Origin: Bacilli bacterium
Lineage (GTDB): Bacteria > Bacillota_I > Bacilli_A > RF39 > UBA660
Assembly (NCBI GenBank): GCA_017435255.1
Contig: JAFSFI010000004.1
Span: forward strand, 53,899 to 117,898
Direction: 5' to 3'
DNA: 64,000 bases
Shown: piece by piece, positions 34,601-42,712 of the stretch
Layout of the letters: each line of letters opens with the position of its first letter
Position numbering within the stretch: position 1 is the stretch's first letter
Notes under the pieces: generated by a model
Databases searched by the model: none
The model's input: only the letters and a program-made list of their open reading frames with translations
What the model was told of the DNA's origin: nothing
Position numbers and translations under genes: made by a program

Positions 34601-35687
34601 ATATACCCAAATATTCTTCTAAAGTTAATCCACTATTATATACTTTATTAGCTAAATCAACACCTAAATATCTTATATGCCACGGTTCATATTGATATCC
34701 TGTTATATGTTGTTTTCCTTGAGGATATCTTATAATAAAGCCATATTTATGTGCATTCTCAGCTAACCATATTCCGACAGGCCACTCTCCCATACTATTG
34801 TCTATAGCACCAACATCAAAAGCAAGCCCTGTTTGATGCTCAGAATGTCCGGGCCTAGCTGAAAAAGTATCCGTTTGCTCTACTCCATGAATAGAAACAT
34901 AATTATTATAAATTATTTGTTGACTATAATACGACCTAAACCCAGAAACCAAAGGTAAATTATGTCCCAAATTACGTGCATCATTTTGCATAATTACCAG
35001 TTGATTATATGCCTCCGCATTAATACCGGGATTATATGTACTAGGTAAACCGTATTGCTTATTAGCAATTAACACTCCATCAACATATGTTATTCCATTA
35101 ATTACTTTAATTTTTTCATAAGGATTAACTATAACCTCTCTAGTTACTTTACTAGAATTTCCACTAGTATCAACCACCTCATAATTAATAATATATGTTC
35201 CACTAACATATGAATCTATCTCTTTATCATAAGTAACATTAACCTTTAAATTTTCGTTACTATCATAATTATCAGAGATATTATATCCATGTTCCGTATA
35301 CGGCATTCCATAATCTAATCTTAATAAATTACCATTTATTAGTTCAATAACAGGAGCAACAGTATCTACAACATTAACAGTTCTAGTTAGTTTTTGTTTT
35401 TTTCCTAAAGGTAGTTCTAATTCATACATAATTTCATACTTCCCAATCTTTGTTAAATCCAAAGACTTTGTATTAACTTTAACATGTTTAGAATAGTCCT
35501 TATTATTTATCTTAGCAATTACTCCTAGTTCTTCATACTCTTCACCATAATTTAAAGTATAACTTTTCTTTCCTTTTAACTTAAATTCCACACTAGGAAA
35601 AACAAACAATTTTAATAAAATAACACCAATAAATAATATTAAAAGTAACACGATAAGCAATATAATAAACTTAGTTTTTCTTTTCAT
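34599..35687 (-). CDS. VanY/LdcB-family carboxypeptidase with Ig-like domains
   Basis: 362 residues. One N-terminal membrane helix (about 6-28), two DUF5011-type Ig-like domains (about 35-108 and 112-190), then the VanY domain: 'VSGFRSYYSQQIIYNNYV', 'ARPGHSEHQTGLAFDVG' with the zinc His and Asp, and 'EPWHIRYLG' with the third zinc ligand and the catalytic Glu. It should trim D-Ala (or L,D bonds after it) from peptidoglycan stem peptides outside the membrane. Confidence 0.93.
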   Translation of the reverse strand: MKRKTKFIILLIVLLLILFIGVILLKLFVFPSVEFKLKGKKSYTLNYGEEYEELGVIAKINNKDYSKHVKVNTKSLDLTKIGKYEIMYELELPLGKKQKLTRTVNVVDTVAPVIELINGNLLRLDYGMPYTEHGYNISDNYDSNENLKVNVTYDKEIDSYVSGTYIINYEVVDTSGNSSKVTREVIVNPYEKIKVINGITYVDGVLIANKQYGLPSTYNPGINAEAYNQLVIMQNDARNLGHNLPLVSGFRSYYSQQIIYNNYVSIHGVEQTDTFSARPGHSEHQTGLAFDVGAIDNSMGEWPVGIWLAENAHKYGFIIRYPQGKQHITGYQYEPWHIRYLGVDLANKVYNSGLTLEEYLGI

Positions 35688-35742
35688 AACATATCTCCTA
35701 TCATCTTACCTATATTATAATCCTGCAATTAAATTAAAACAA

Positions 35743-35770
35743 TAAAAAAATAGTTCACATGAACTATTTT
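35743..35770 (-). terminator. Terminator after the 125-residue membrane protein
   Basis: An 11-bp A-T-rich stem (35747-35757 and 35760-35770) and a minus-strand T run overlap the gene's stop codon. Confidence 0.78.
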
Positions 35771-36141
35771 CTTTTTAATTCTTTACTTTTCTTTTTTGCT
35801 CTTTTCTTTAAATCGTTATACTCTTCATCTGCTTCTGCATACTCTTTTCTTGTATAAGGATTAACTTTTTGTAGCGCAATAGCTGTAGTTAAAATTCCTA
35901 CTGTTAAAGGAAGTAAAACTATAGGTCCACAATCAGCACCGTTAAATGAATCCCAAATTGAAAAACCTATTGTTCCAACTATTTCACCAACACCAACGCT
36001 AGCAGCAATCATTCTTTTTCTATCATAGTTTTCTTCTGCTTTTTTATTATCCCAGTATCCTCTGATACCTTCTTCTGACATTTTATATTTGTCTCCTAAT
36101 AACTTTGAAAAGTTTGCTTTAAAATTTATTGTTTTTGCCAT
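35764..36141 (-). CDS. Small membrane protein, paralogue 1
   Basis: 125 residues. A soluble N-terminus with 'FSKLLGDKYKMSEEGIRGYWDNKKAEENYDRK', two membrane helices (about 44-65 and 70-90) and a basic helical tail. The next gene upstream encodes a clear relative ('YFTEILKNKYSMNKESIEGYW', then 'KKLIGTIVGVGELVG'). The family is not recognised; both proteins may form a complex. Ribosome site GGGGGG. Confidence 0.65.
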   Translation of the reverse strand: MAKTINFKANFSKLLGDKYKMSEEGIRGYWDNKKAEENYDRKRMIAASVGVGEIVGTIGFSIWDSFNGADCGPIVLLPLTVGILTTAIALQKVNPYTRKEYAEADEEYNDLKKRAKKKSKELKRK

Positions 36142-36200
36142 ATCTTATTTCCCCCCTAAAGATATTCGCTATTATAACATAAGATGTAAATTATGTCAAA

Positions 36201-36572
36201 TTATCGATACCTACGATTAATTTTTTTGTATTTTGTTTTTTCATTGTTATAATCTTGATCAATTGCTCTATACTCTTTCAAACGATACGGATTGTTTATT
36301 GAAGCATATATTTTGGTGGTAAGAACCCCCGCTCCTCCAAACAAAATAACTAGCGCAGATAAATTAACATCAGTTAGATGAATTACACCAGATAATGTAG
36401 CAGCACCAACTAACTCTCCTACTCCCACAATAGTTCCAATTAACTTTTTATTGTCAAATTTCTCTTCTTTCTCTTTATTACTCCAGTATCCTTCTATACT
36501 TTCCTTATTCATAGAATATTTATTTTTTAATATCTCGGTAAAATATATTTTAAAATTATTTGCATCTTTCAT
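36201..36572 (-). CDS. Small membrane protein, paralogue 2
   Basis: 123 residues from the ATG at 36572 (MKDANNF); the frame extends to a TTG at 36602 but the spacing of GGATGTG fits the ATG better. Same layout as the preceding gene: 'NKYSMNKESIEGYWSNKEKEEKFDNKK', then two helices, then 'NPYRLKEYRAIDQDYNNEKTK', which matches 'NPYTRKEYAEADEEYNDLKKR' in paralogue 1. A local duplication. Function unknown. Confidence 0.62.
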   Translation of the reverse strand: MKDANNFKIYFTEILKNKYSMNKESIEGYWSNKEKEEKFDNKKLIGTIVGVGELVGAATLSGVIHLTDVNLSALVILFGGAGVLTTKIYASINNPYRLKEYRAIDQDYNNEKTKYKKINRRYR

Positions 36573-36624
36573 ACTGTCACATCCATTAAAGAATATGCAC
36601 AAAGCATGTCTTTATTTACAAAAA

Positions 36625-37884
36625 TTACTCCATGTTAAGTTCATAATCTAAGGGAAAAGAAATAGTAACAGTAGTACCTTCATATTTTTCTGAAGAATAG
36701 GTTAATGTTCCATTATGTCTTTCAATAATTTCTTTAGATAAATTAACTCCTATTCCTGTTCCATTAGGTTTTGTTGTATAAAACGCTTCTCCTAATCTTT
36801 CTAATTCTTCTTTACTCATGCCTATTCCATTGTCATTAATAATTATCTTTATATTATTTTTTGATATCTCTGTTTTAAGCTTAATAATCAGTTGCCTGTA
36901 TTCTAATTTTGATTCCATACTGTTTTTAATTATATTTACTAAAACCTGTTTTAATCTATTATAATCAGCCATCATATAAACTTCTTCATCTGATATATCA
37001 AACTCTGTTAAAACATTTTTATCTTTTAGTAATACTCCCATAGATCTAGTAGTATCTTCTACTAACATAATAATATCAATTATATCTTTTTCTATTTTAA
37101 CTTTAGAAAAATCCAAATAATCATCTAGCAAAGATAATGTCCTATTAATTTCACTTTTAATAATAGGAATATATTTATCAATTTTTTTATTGTTTGATAA
37201 ATCCACCATATCTAAATAACCTTTACATACAGCAATAGGATTTTTTATCTCATGAGTAATTTTAAACAAAGAATTTCTAATCATTTTTTCTTTTTCCAGT
37301 TCCTTAATTGTATTACTTAGCATCATCATATCCTCTATTTTTTGAACCAATTTATAATAAAAAATAGACGCTATATAAAAAGTTGAAATTGATATAATAA
37401 CTCTAAATAAATTTAACCATATTGATGCCTCCGGATAAATAAATCCAAAAGAGAAAAATGATAATATAAAAGCCTTAATAATTGTAAAACTATTGATTAT
37501 ATATAAAGAAGTAATATTTTTCCTTTTTGTTACTATATATAAAATAAAATAAGTACAATACTCAGATACTATCAAATAGGGATTATACTCGAATATTAAA
37601 ACAGAATAAACAATTAAAATAAAAGATATTAGTAATGATATAAACTTTCTTCCCTTTAAATAAGCAAATAAAAGAGGGATATTAATCAAAATAGAAATGT
37701 ATATGTCATCTTTAAAATATGAAAACTTACTAATTAAGAAAAGTGATAACACAAGAGCAATATCAAAACAATAATTCATATAATCCTTATTAATATTTTT
37801 TTGATATGATACATAAACAAGATAAATAAAAAGAGGAAATAACAACAATATTGTATTTAATAAAAAACCATCAAAAAATCTCAT
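36625..37884 (-). CDS. Orphan sensor histidine kinase, KinB-like
   Basis: 419 residues from the ATG at 37884, with AGAAGG 6 bp upstream; an ATG 24 bp upstream has no site. Six membrane helices (1-180) with very short loops form the sensor, as in KinB, then a coiled-coil linker, HisKA with the phospho-acceptor His211 in 'KITHEIKNPIAVCKGYLDM', and a HATPase domain with N box 'NIIKNSMES', G1 'DNGIGMS' and G2 'GTGIGVNLSKEI'. No response-regulator gene is adjacent, as usual for sporulation phosphorelay kinases. Three Spo0A boxes precede it, so Spo0A probably controls it. Confidence 0.85.
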   Translation of the reverse strand: MRFFDGFLLNTILLLFPLFIYLVYVSYQKNINKDYMNYCFDIALVLSLFLISKFSYFKDDIYISILINIPLLFAYLKGRKFISLLISFILIVYSVLIFEYNPYLIVSEYCTYFILYIVTKRKNITSLYIINSFTIIKAFILSFFSFGFIYPEASIWLNLFRVIISISTFYIASIFYYKLVQKIEDMMMLSNTIKELEKEKMIRNSLFKITHEIKNPIAVCKGYLDMVDLSNNKKIDKYIPIIKSEINRTLSLLDDYLDFSKVKIEKDIIDIIMLVEDTTRSMGVLLKDKNVLTEFDISDEEVYMMADYNRLKQVLVNIIKNSMESKLEYRQLIIKLKTEISKNNIKIIINDNGIGMSKEELERLGEAFYTTKPNGTGIGVNLSKEIIERHNGTLTYSSEKYEGTTVTISFPLDYELNME

Positions 37885-37906
37885 ATAATGCCTTCTTTCT
37901 ATTAAC

Positions 37907-37950
37907 ATTATATGAGATAAATTTGTCGAAATTTGTCGAATGATGTCGAA
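37907..37950 (-). promoter_or_regulatory. Kinase promoter with three phased Spo0A boxes
   Basis: Perfect TGTCGAA (Spo0A '0A box') occurs three times at 37924-37930, 37934-37940 and 37944-37950, exactly 10 bp apart. On the minus strand a TATAAT (37907-37912) follows without a good -35; the middle box covers -34 to -40, as at Spo0A-activated promoters. Confidence 0.8.
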
Positions 37951-37962
37951 TTTAATCGCTTT

Positions 37963-38277
37963 TTATTTTAAATCTTCAATATATTTTTTTAATTGTTTTG
38001 AATTTGGACCCAAAATAATTTTTAATTGGTTATCAATCTCCACAATTCCTTTTGCACCCAGTTTTTGAATTGCTTCTTTATCAACAATACTTACATCTTT
38101 TAAAGTTACTTTAAATCTAGACAAATTAATTTCTGTCGAAACAATGTTATCCTTGCCCCCCAAGTAATCAACTAATTTGTTAAGTTGTAAATGAGCATCT
38201 TTCTTACCAGCTTTTAAAATAGCCCAAAGTATTATTAATATTATTAACAATATAACTACATATTCCCATTCCATCAT
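37963..38277 (-). CDS. Membrane-tethered PTS EIIB-like domain lacking the phospho-cysteine
   Basis: 104 residues. One membrane helix (about 5-23), then a glucose-type EIIB domain: 'LVDYLGGKDNIVS', 'FKVTLKDVSIVDKEAIQKLGAKGIVEIDNQLKIILGP'. In active EIIB the loop is 'NCxTRLR' with a Cys that takes phosphate from EIIA; here it reads 'EINLSRFKV', so Asn stands at the Cys position and no other Cys is present. It cannot be phosphorylated there and has no EIIC partner. A sensor or scaffold role is possible. The gene lies just upstream of the Spo0A boxes and kinase. Confidence 0.78.
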   Translation of the reverse strand: MMEWEYVVILLIILIILWAILKAGKKDAHLQLNKLVDYLGGKDNIVSTEINLSRFKVTLKDVSIVDKEAIQKLGAKGIVEIDNQLKIILGPNSKQLKKYIEDLK

Positions 38278-38321
38278 TAATCACCATCACTATTATACTA
38301 TAAATAATATAAAACACAAAA

Positions 38322-39932
38322 TTATTTATCTTTATTTTTAATTCTTTTTATAATTACTATGACATTTGCAATGAATAATATTACTAATAAAGAAATCATA
38401 ATAATAGGAATATAATTAATACTATTATCTGTTTTTACTTCTTCTTTTGAATTATCAACTTTTATTTTTATTTTATATATAACACTATTTTCTTCTTCAT
38501 CAGTTACTATTATTTTAATTATACTTCCGTCTTGAAGGCTTTCATTACCAACTACTTCTACATCACAACCTTCTTCTACTAATGTCGTTATATTTAACTT
38601 TTTTTCATCTTTAATTGTAATAATATATTCATATTTATCACTAGAAAAATCTATATCGTATCCTTTAATAGTTAATTCTTTAAGTCCTTTACCTTTTTTT
38701 GAATCAACCTCATCTTTGATGACCATCACTTTATAAGTTTTTTCGCTTCCATCTTCGGCTGTTACTTTAATTGATATAACATTTTTACCAGATTTTAATC
38801 CTTCATTACCAGTTATTTCTACTTTCGCACTTTCTTGTTCTGGAATTGCATCTATTTCTAATTTACTAATATCTTCTTCTAAATTATAAGTATAGTAAAC
38901 AATATCTTTATCAAAATCAATTTCTTCACCATTAATTTTCAAGTCTTTTAGATTAGCATTCTCATTTCTATTATCTGTTCTATTAATGGTAATTAAATAA
39001 TTTTTAGTAGTACCATCATAAGCTGTTACTTTTATAGTAAAATCATTATTCCCATATTCTAAAGTTTTTTCTCCTATCCCCTCTATAGTCGATTTAGAAT
39101 CATTAGCAGTGGCACTAATTACTATCTTGTCACTATCTACTATAGCTGTATAACTAGTATTAGAAGCGGTAAAATTAGGAGTTAGTGATCCTTTATCAAT
39201 TGATAAAGATTTTAATGTGGCATCAGCAGTTGATTGTTTTGTTACCTTTACCTTATACACTACCTCATCACCAGAAGTAGAAGTAACCTTAAGCTCAAAA
39301 GTTTCATTTTCTTTAGTTAAACTTTTAACTCCAGCACCACTTACTGTAGCACCATTACTTCCTTTTGCATTAATATTTATTTTTTCACTTTTAGTAGTTA
39401 CTGTATAATACTTAATATTTGTTTTAAACGATGGACTTAATTTACACCCACCGCATTCATTAACAGATAAAGATTCTAAAGAAGCAGGTATATTTTCTTT
39501 TTTTATGTTAATAACAGCTTCCGCGTTTTCTGAAGTCGCTACCTCATCTTCTCCATTATAAAATTTAATATCATTTAGCTTAATAGTTCTTGTAGAATTA
39601 TTGTCATTATTAAACTTTATATTTAAAGAACCAATAGTAGCATTCCCCATTAGAGAACCACTATTAACCACTAGTTTATTATCAGTAATATTTCCTTCAA
39701 AGCCACTAGACGCAACAAAGCTAATTAATTGTGCACCAGCTATATCAATATTTAAATCAACCTTATTAAAATTAATATTATCATCAACTTCTGATAATAA
39801 TGTACATTTTAACTCTTCACTTGGACTTATTTCCGTTTTGTCACACGAAATAGCAATTTTAGATATTGCATTCACATTAAAAGGAACAACCATAATTAAA
39901 GTCAATAACAAATAAAATAATACTCTCTTCAT
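38322..39932 (-). CDS. Surface protein with cohesin-like and cadherin-like repeats
   Basis: 536 residues from the ATG at 39932 with GGGG upstream. Signal peptide (1-22), a cohesin-like domain (about 25-145, 'DKTEISPSEELKCTLLSEVDDNINFNKVDLNIDI'-type strands), then four cadherin-like beta-sandwich repeats (about 150-490), each with 'LKSLSI..G.L.P.F....  Y...V' and an ending like 'KTYKVMVIK'. A C-terminal membrane helix (about 505-528) and basic tail anchor it. Function unknown, probably adhesion or wall contact. Confidence 0.8.
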   Translation of the reverse strand: MKRVLFYLLLTLIMVVPFNVNAISKIAISCDKTEISPSEELKCTLLSEVDDNINFNKVDLNIDIAGAQLISFVASSGFEGNITDNKLVVNSGSLMGNATIGSLNIKFNNDNNSTRTIKLNDIKFYNGEDEVATSENAEAVINIKKENIPASLESLSVNECGGCKLSPSFKTNIKYYTVTTKSEKININAKGSNGATVSGAGVKSLTKENETFELKVTSTSGDEVVYKVKVTKQSTADATLKSLSIDKGSLTPNFTASNTSYTAIVDSDKIVISATANDSKSTIEGIGEKTLEYGNNDFTIKVTAYDGTTKNYLITINRTDNRNENANLKDLKINGEEIDFDKDIVYYTYNLEEDISKLEIDAIPEQESAKVEITGNEGLKSGKNVISIKVTAEDGSEKTYKVMVIKDEVDSKKGKGLKELTIKGYDIDFSSDKYEYIITIKDEKKLNITTLVEEGCDVEVVGNESLQDGSIIKIIVTDEEENSVIYKIKIKVDNSKEEVKTDNSINYIPIIMISLLVILFIANVIVIIKRIKNKDK

Positions 39933-40059
39933 ATACATACCCCATTTTATTTTAATCTATATAAATAATATCAAAAAAAGAAGTAAATGTAAATTATTTT
40001 AATGAACTATCTCATTAATAACCAGTTAAAAGAATATTATAAATTATAGGTATTAACAC

Positions 40060-40089
40060 GACACCATATATATTTAGTCGAATATCTTA
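40060..40089 (+). promoter_or_regulatory. Possible SigK-type promoter for the CotZ-like pair
   Basis: gACa (40060-40063), 16 bp, GAATATCTTA (40080-40089) fits the SigK pattern mACm-16-gcATAnnnTA with one mismatch. The 27-nt leader leads to the RBS. A TATAAT at 40088 has no -35. Confidence 0.38.
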
Positions 40090-40122
40090 TAATAGAAAAA
40101 GAATAAAAAGGAGTTGATTAAA

Positions 40123-40533
40123 ATGTGTGAAAACAATTGCTGCTTTACTAAAACATTAAAATTAATAGATGTCCTTCAAAGAAGTAGTGAACAAGATGAA
40201 TGTTTTGATAATACTTGCTCAAGACCATTTTTAGGAGTAAATATACCTAGTCTTTGTTTTAATACTAGACCTATAACATTTTATGGTTGCAACAACAACT
40301 TAATAACTGTTAACTATACAACCGTTGTAAACGGAGAAACCTTAACCGGAGAAAGCAGTATTTTTAGGGTAGAAAAAGTAGATGACGGATGCTTAACGGT
40401 ATCAGTTTTGATACCTAACCCTGATACAGCCGACACATTAAGACCATATATCACAACTAATAATACCGCTACTATAAATTTAAGTTGTGTATGTGTATTA
40501 AAATGTTTACCTGATACTATTGTAGATTTATAA
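40123..40533 (+). CDS. CotY/CotZ-family spore coat protein, copy 1
   Basis: 136 residues from the ATG at 40123 (MCENNCCF), with AAAAAGGAG 9 bp upstream; a TTG 9 bp earlier overlaps the site. Cys are common at the N-terminus ('CENNCC', 'CFDNTCSRP') and near the end ('LSCVCVLKCLPD'). 'SSIFRVEKVDDGCLTVSVL' and the closing 'INLSCVCVLKCL' match B. subtilis CotZ/CotY ('FFRVEKLCDCCATLSIL', 'VDLGCFCAIQCL'). CotY/CotZ form the disulfide-linked crust of the spore. It is 16 bp from its paralogue. Confidence 0.85.
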   Translation: MCENNCCFTKTLKLIDVLQRSSEQDECFDNTCSRPFLGVNIPSLCFNTRPITFYGCNNNLITVNYTTVVNGETLTGESSIFRVEKVDDGCLTVSVLIPNPDTADTLRPYITTNNTATINLSCVCVLKCLPDTIVDL

Positions 40534-40549
40534 GAAAGGAGGAATTTTT

Positions 40550-40963
40550 ATGTGTGGAAAAAATAACAATTGCTCTTGCAACTTTATTAAAACTTTAGAA
40601 CTTATATTAATGCTTCAACAACAAGGAGAAGATTGTGAAGTTCAAAACGGATGTACAAAACCATTTTTAGGCCCTACGACTTCTGGAATTTGTTTAAATA
40701 CAAGACCAATTAATCTATATACATGTTGCAACAATACATTGTGGACATTACCATATACTTTCAACGGAGTAACAGGAGAAAGTAACGTATTTCGAATTGA
40801 AAACCTAGATGATAACTGTGCAACATTTAGAGTTTTAGCACCTAATCCAGATACTACAGAAACTTTATTCCCATATGTAGCAACTACTGATTTCTTTACA
40901 ATAAATTTAGATTGCGTTGGAATTCTTAAATGTTTGGAAGACACATTTGTAAGTGGAATATAA
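40550..40963 (+). CDS. CotY/CotZ-family spore coat protein, copy 2
   Basis: 137 residues behind AAAGGAGG. Close paralogue of the preceding gene: 'CGKNNNCSCNFIKTLELILML', 'CTKPFLGPTTSGICLNTRPI', 'VFRIENLDDNCATFRVLAPNPDT' and 'INLDCVGILKCLED'. Cys spacing is similar but not identical. The pair would be co-expressed and co-assembled, as CotY and CotZ are, in the coat or crust. Terminator follows. Confidence 0.85.
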   Translation: MCGKNNNCSCNFIKTLELILMLQQQGEDCEVQNGCTKPFLGPTTSGICLNTRPINLYTCCNNTLWTLPYTFNGVTGESNVFRIENLDDNCATFRVLAPNPDTTETLFPYVATTDFFTINLDCVGILKCLEDTFVSGI

Positions 40964-40989
40964 AAAGATTCTTACGAATCTTTTTCTTT
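40962..40989 (+). terminator. Terminator of the CotZ-like operon
   Basis: AAAAAGATTC/GAATCTTTTT stem followed by TTTTCTTTTT on the plus strand. Confidence 0.9.
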
Positions 40990-41021
40990 TTAAAAAAAAT
41001 AAAAACAACCTTTCGATTGTT

Positions 41022-41372
41022 CTATCCTTTAATATTTATAGATAAAATATCATCTAATCTTATAATTTTCCCGCTATTAGTTAATAAATGATCATTTACT
41101 TTACTAACTATCTTAGTATTATATGTAACCTCTTTAGTAATAATCTCAACCGGAACATTAAATACAAATTGATTATTTTTAAACAAATTATTTAAAGCTT
41201 CATTATATGTAATAGCATCATCTAAATCGATAACGTTAAATTTAGAACTATCTTCTTTTACTCTTTCCTCTATATTACCTACGCTCTCATATTTAGAATA
41301 AAATACTTTTTTATTATTCTCTATTTTTCTATCACAAGGATTTTTAAAAATAGACGGTAAATCTTTATTCAT
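41022..41372 (-). CDS. Protein of unknown function next to coat genes
   Basis: 116 residues behind GGAAGAG, with no signal peptide or membrane segment. The C-terminal part (about 70-116) holds strands 'FVFNVPVEIITKEVTYNTKIVSKVNDHLLTNSGKIIRLDDIL', which look like a small beta-barrel (perhaps a KOW/SH3- or Hfq-like layout), and 'NEALNNLFKNNQ' precedes it. I do not recognise a family. It converges on the CotZ-like genes, separated by 50 bp, and stands divergent to the RodA-like gene. Confidence 0.55.
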   Translation of the reverse strand: MNKDLPSIFKNPCDRKIENNKKVFYSKYESVGNIEERVKEDSSKFNVIDLDDAITYNEALNNLFKNNQFVFNVPVEIITKEVTYNTKIVSKVNDHLLTNSGKIIRLDDILSINIKG

Positions 41373-41453
41373 ATTATCACTCTTCCTATAAATATCTTAT
41401 GATATATATAAATAAAAATTACTATAAATTGCCATAATAATAATGGTGATATT

Positions 41454-42581
41454 ATGCTAAAAAAATATAAATTTGATAAATTTATTATCTTTTCAATTAT
41501 TATGTTTTTTATTGTTAGCATTACATCTATTTACTCTGCTCAAATGTATTTATCACCTACACTAGGTAATTTAGCTCTAAAGCAAGCTTTTTGGTATTTT
41601 ATAGGTTTTGTTATTATCTTCATAATAATAAAAATAAATAATAACTTTTTTTATAAATATGCCTGGTATATATATTTAGCTAATTGCGTGCTTTTATTAG
41701 GTCTTTTATTTGTAGCTCCTGATATAAATGGTAGTAAGTGTTGGTATATCATTAAAGGTATAGGTAGCATTCAACCTAGTGAATTTATGAAAATAAGTTT
41801 AATTTTAATGTTAGCAAAAACTATTGATTCTTTTCATAAAAAACACAAAAAGCCAAAATTAAAAGATGAATTGTTCCTACTTATTCAAACTTCTATTATT
41901 CTAGGAATACCCAGCATATTAACCTTTCTAGAGCCAGATACTGGGGCTGTTATTATATATTTTATAATTACACTCTTAATGCTATTTATAAGTGGAATTA
42001 GACCATTTTGGTATATGCTGTTAGGAATAATAATAATTGCATTTTTAAGTGGCTTTCTATTTGTTTATTTTTTTCAACAAGATTTGTTTATAAAGGTTTT
42101 TGGAAGTAGTTTTTTTTACAGAATTGATAGAATCATAAATTGGAAGATGGGAAGTGGAATGCAATTAGAAAATTCTCTTGCTGCGATTGGTTCTAGTTAT
42201 TTAATGGGTCATGGTTTTAATAACACCCCTATCTATTTTCCAGAATCAGGTACTGATTTTATATTCTCTGTTTTTGCATCAAATTTTGGTTTAATAGGTT
42301 CATTACTACTAGTATTAATTGTTTTGTTATTTGATCTTAGAATTATAAATATTGGTAAATATACAATAAATAGAATCGATAAATATATAACAGTAGGCAT
42401 ATTAGGAATATTTATATACCAACAAATACAAAATATAGGAATGACCATAGGTATATTACCAATTACAGGTATAACACTGCCTTTTATTAGTTATGGTGGA
42501 AGCAGTTTAATTGCTTATATGATTTTAATTGGTATAATTCTAAATATAAATAATAACAAAAACAAAAAAATTGGATATTAA
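41454..42581 (+). CDS. SEDS-family RodA/FtsW/SpoVE glycosyltransferase
   Basis: 375 residues, about ten membrane helices, GGTGAT site. SEDS signatures: 'KCWYIIKGIGSIQPSEFMKISLILMLA', 'LEPDTGAVIIY', 'PESGTDFIFSVFASNFGLIGS' and 'PITGITLPFISYGGSS'. SEDS proteins polymerise peptidoglycan from lipid II together with a class B PBP. The 'IQPSEFMK' and 'GGSS' blocks are complete. I cannot separate RodA (elongation), FtsW (division) and SpoVE (cortex) with certainty; the closeness of coat and SigG genes makes a sporulation role possible. Confidence 0.9.
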   Translation: MLKKYKFDKFIIFSIIMFFIVSITSIYSAQMYLSPTLGNLALKQAFWYFIGFVIIFIIIKINNNFFYKYAWYIYLANCVLLLGLLFVAPDINGSKCWYIIKGIGSIQPSEFMKISLILMLAKTIDSFHKKHKKPKLKDELFLLIQTSIILGIPSILTFLEPDTGAVIIYFIITLLMLFISGIRPFWYMLLGIIIIAFLSGFLFVYFFQQDLFIKVFGSSFFYRIDRIINWKMGSGMQLENSLAAIGSSYLMGHGFNNTPIYFPESGTDFIFSVFASNFGLIGSLLLVLIVLLFDLRIINIGKYTINRIDKYITVGILGIFIYQQIQNIGMTIGILPITGITLPFISYGGSSLIAYMILIGIILNINNNKNKKIGY

Positions 42582-42712
42582 TTATCCAATTTTATTTCCA
42601 TTATTGTTTTTGTATCATTAAATCCACTCTTTTTATATAAAGAAATTGCTTTATAATTATCGATACAAACTTTTAATTCTATAGATTTAGCACTCTTACT
42701 TATTCGAAGAAA
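42578..42712 (-). pseudogene. C-terminal remnant of a GNAT acetyltransferase
   Basis: A frame of 44 codons between stops on the minus strand reads 'SIELKVCIDNYKAISLYKKSGFND' in part (bracketed by LRISK... and ...MEIKLDN). The pattern 'L.V...N..A..LYKK.GF' is the last strand-helix pair of GNAT N-acetyltransferases. It has no start codon and its upstream end runs into the glycosyltransferase gene's 3' end in another frame, so the N-terminal 100 or more residues are missing. Overlaps the RodA-like stop by 4 bp. Confidence 0.7.

Noticed and set aside
38134..38140. A further TGTCGAA resembling a Spo0A box
   Set aside because: It lies within the EIIB-like coding region without promoter elements and as a single copy, unlike the phased triple array; the same holds for the TGTCGAA near 63,540 inside the glycosyltransferase gene.
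40088..40093. TATAAT as a SigA promoter for the CotZ-like genes
   Set aside because: No -35 at 16-18 bp; the SigK-type pattern at 40060-40089 fits better, though only modestly.
40642..40944. 100-codon minus-strand frame inside the second CotZ-like gene
   Set aside because: The plus strand encodes a coat protein with a good RBS and paralogue; the antisense frame has no RBS and no known motif.
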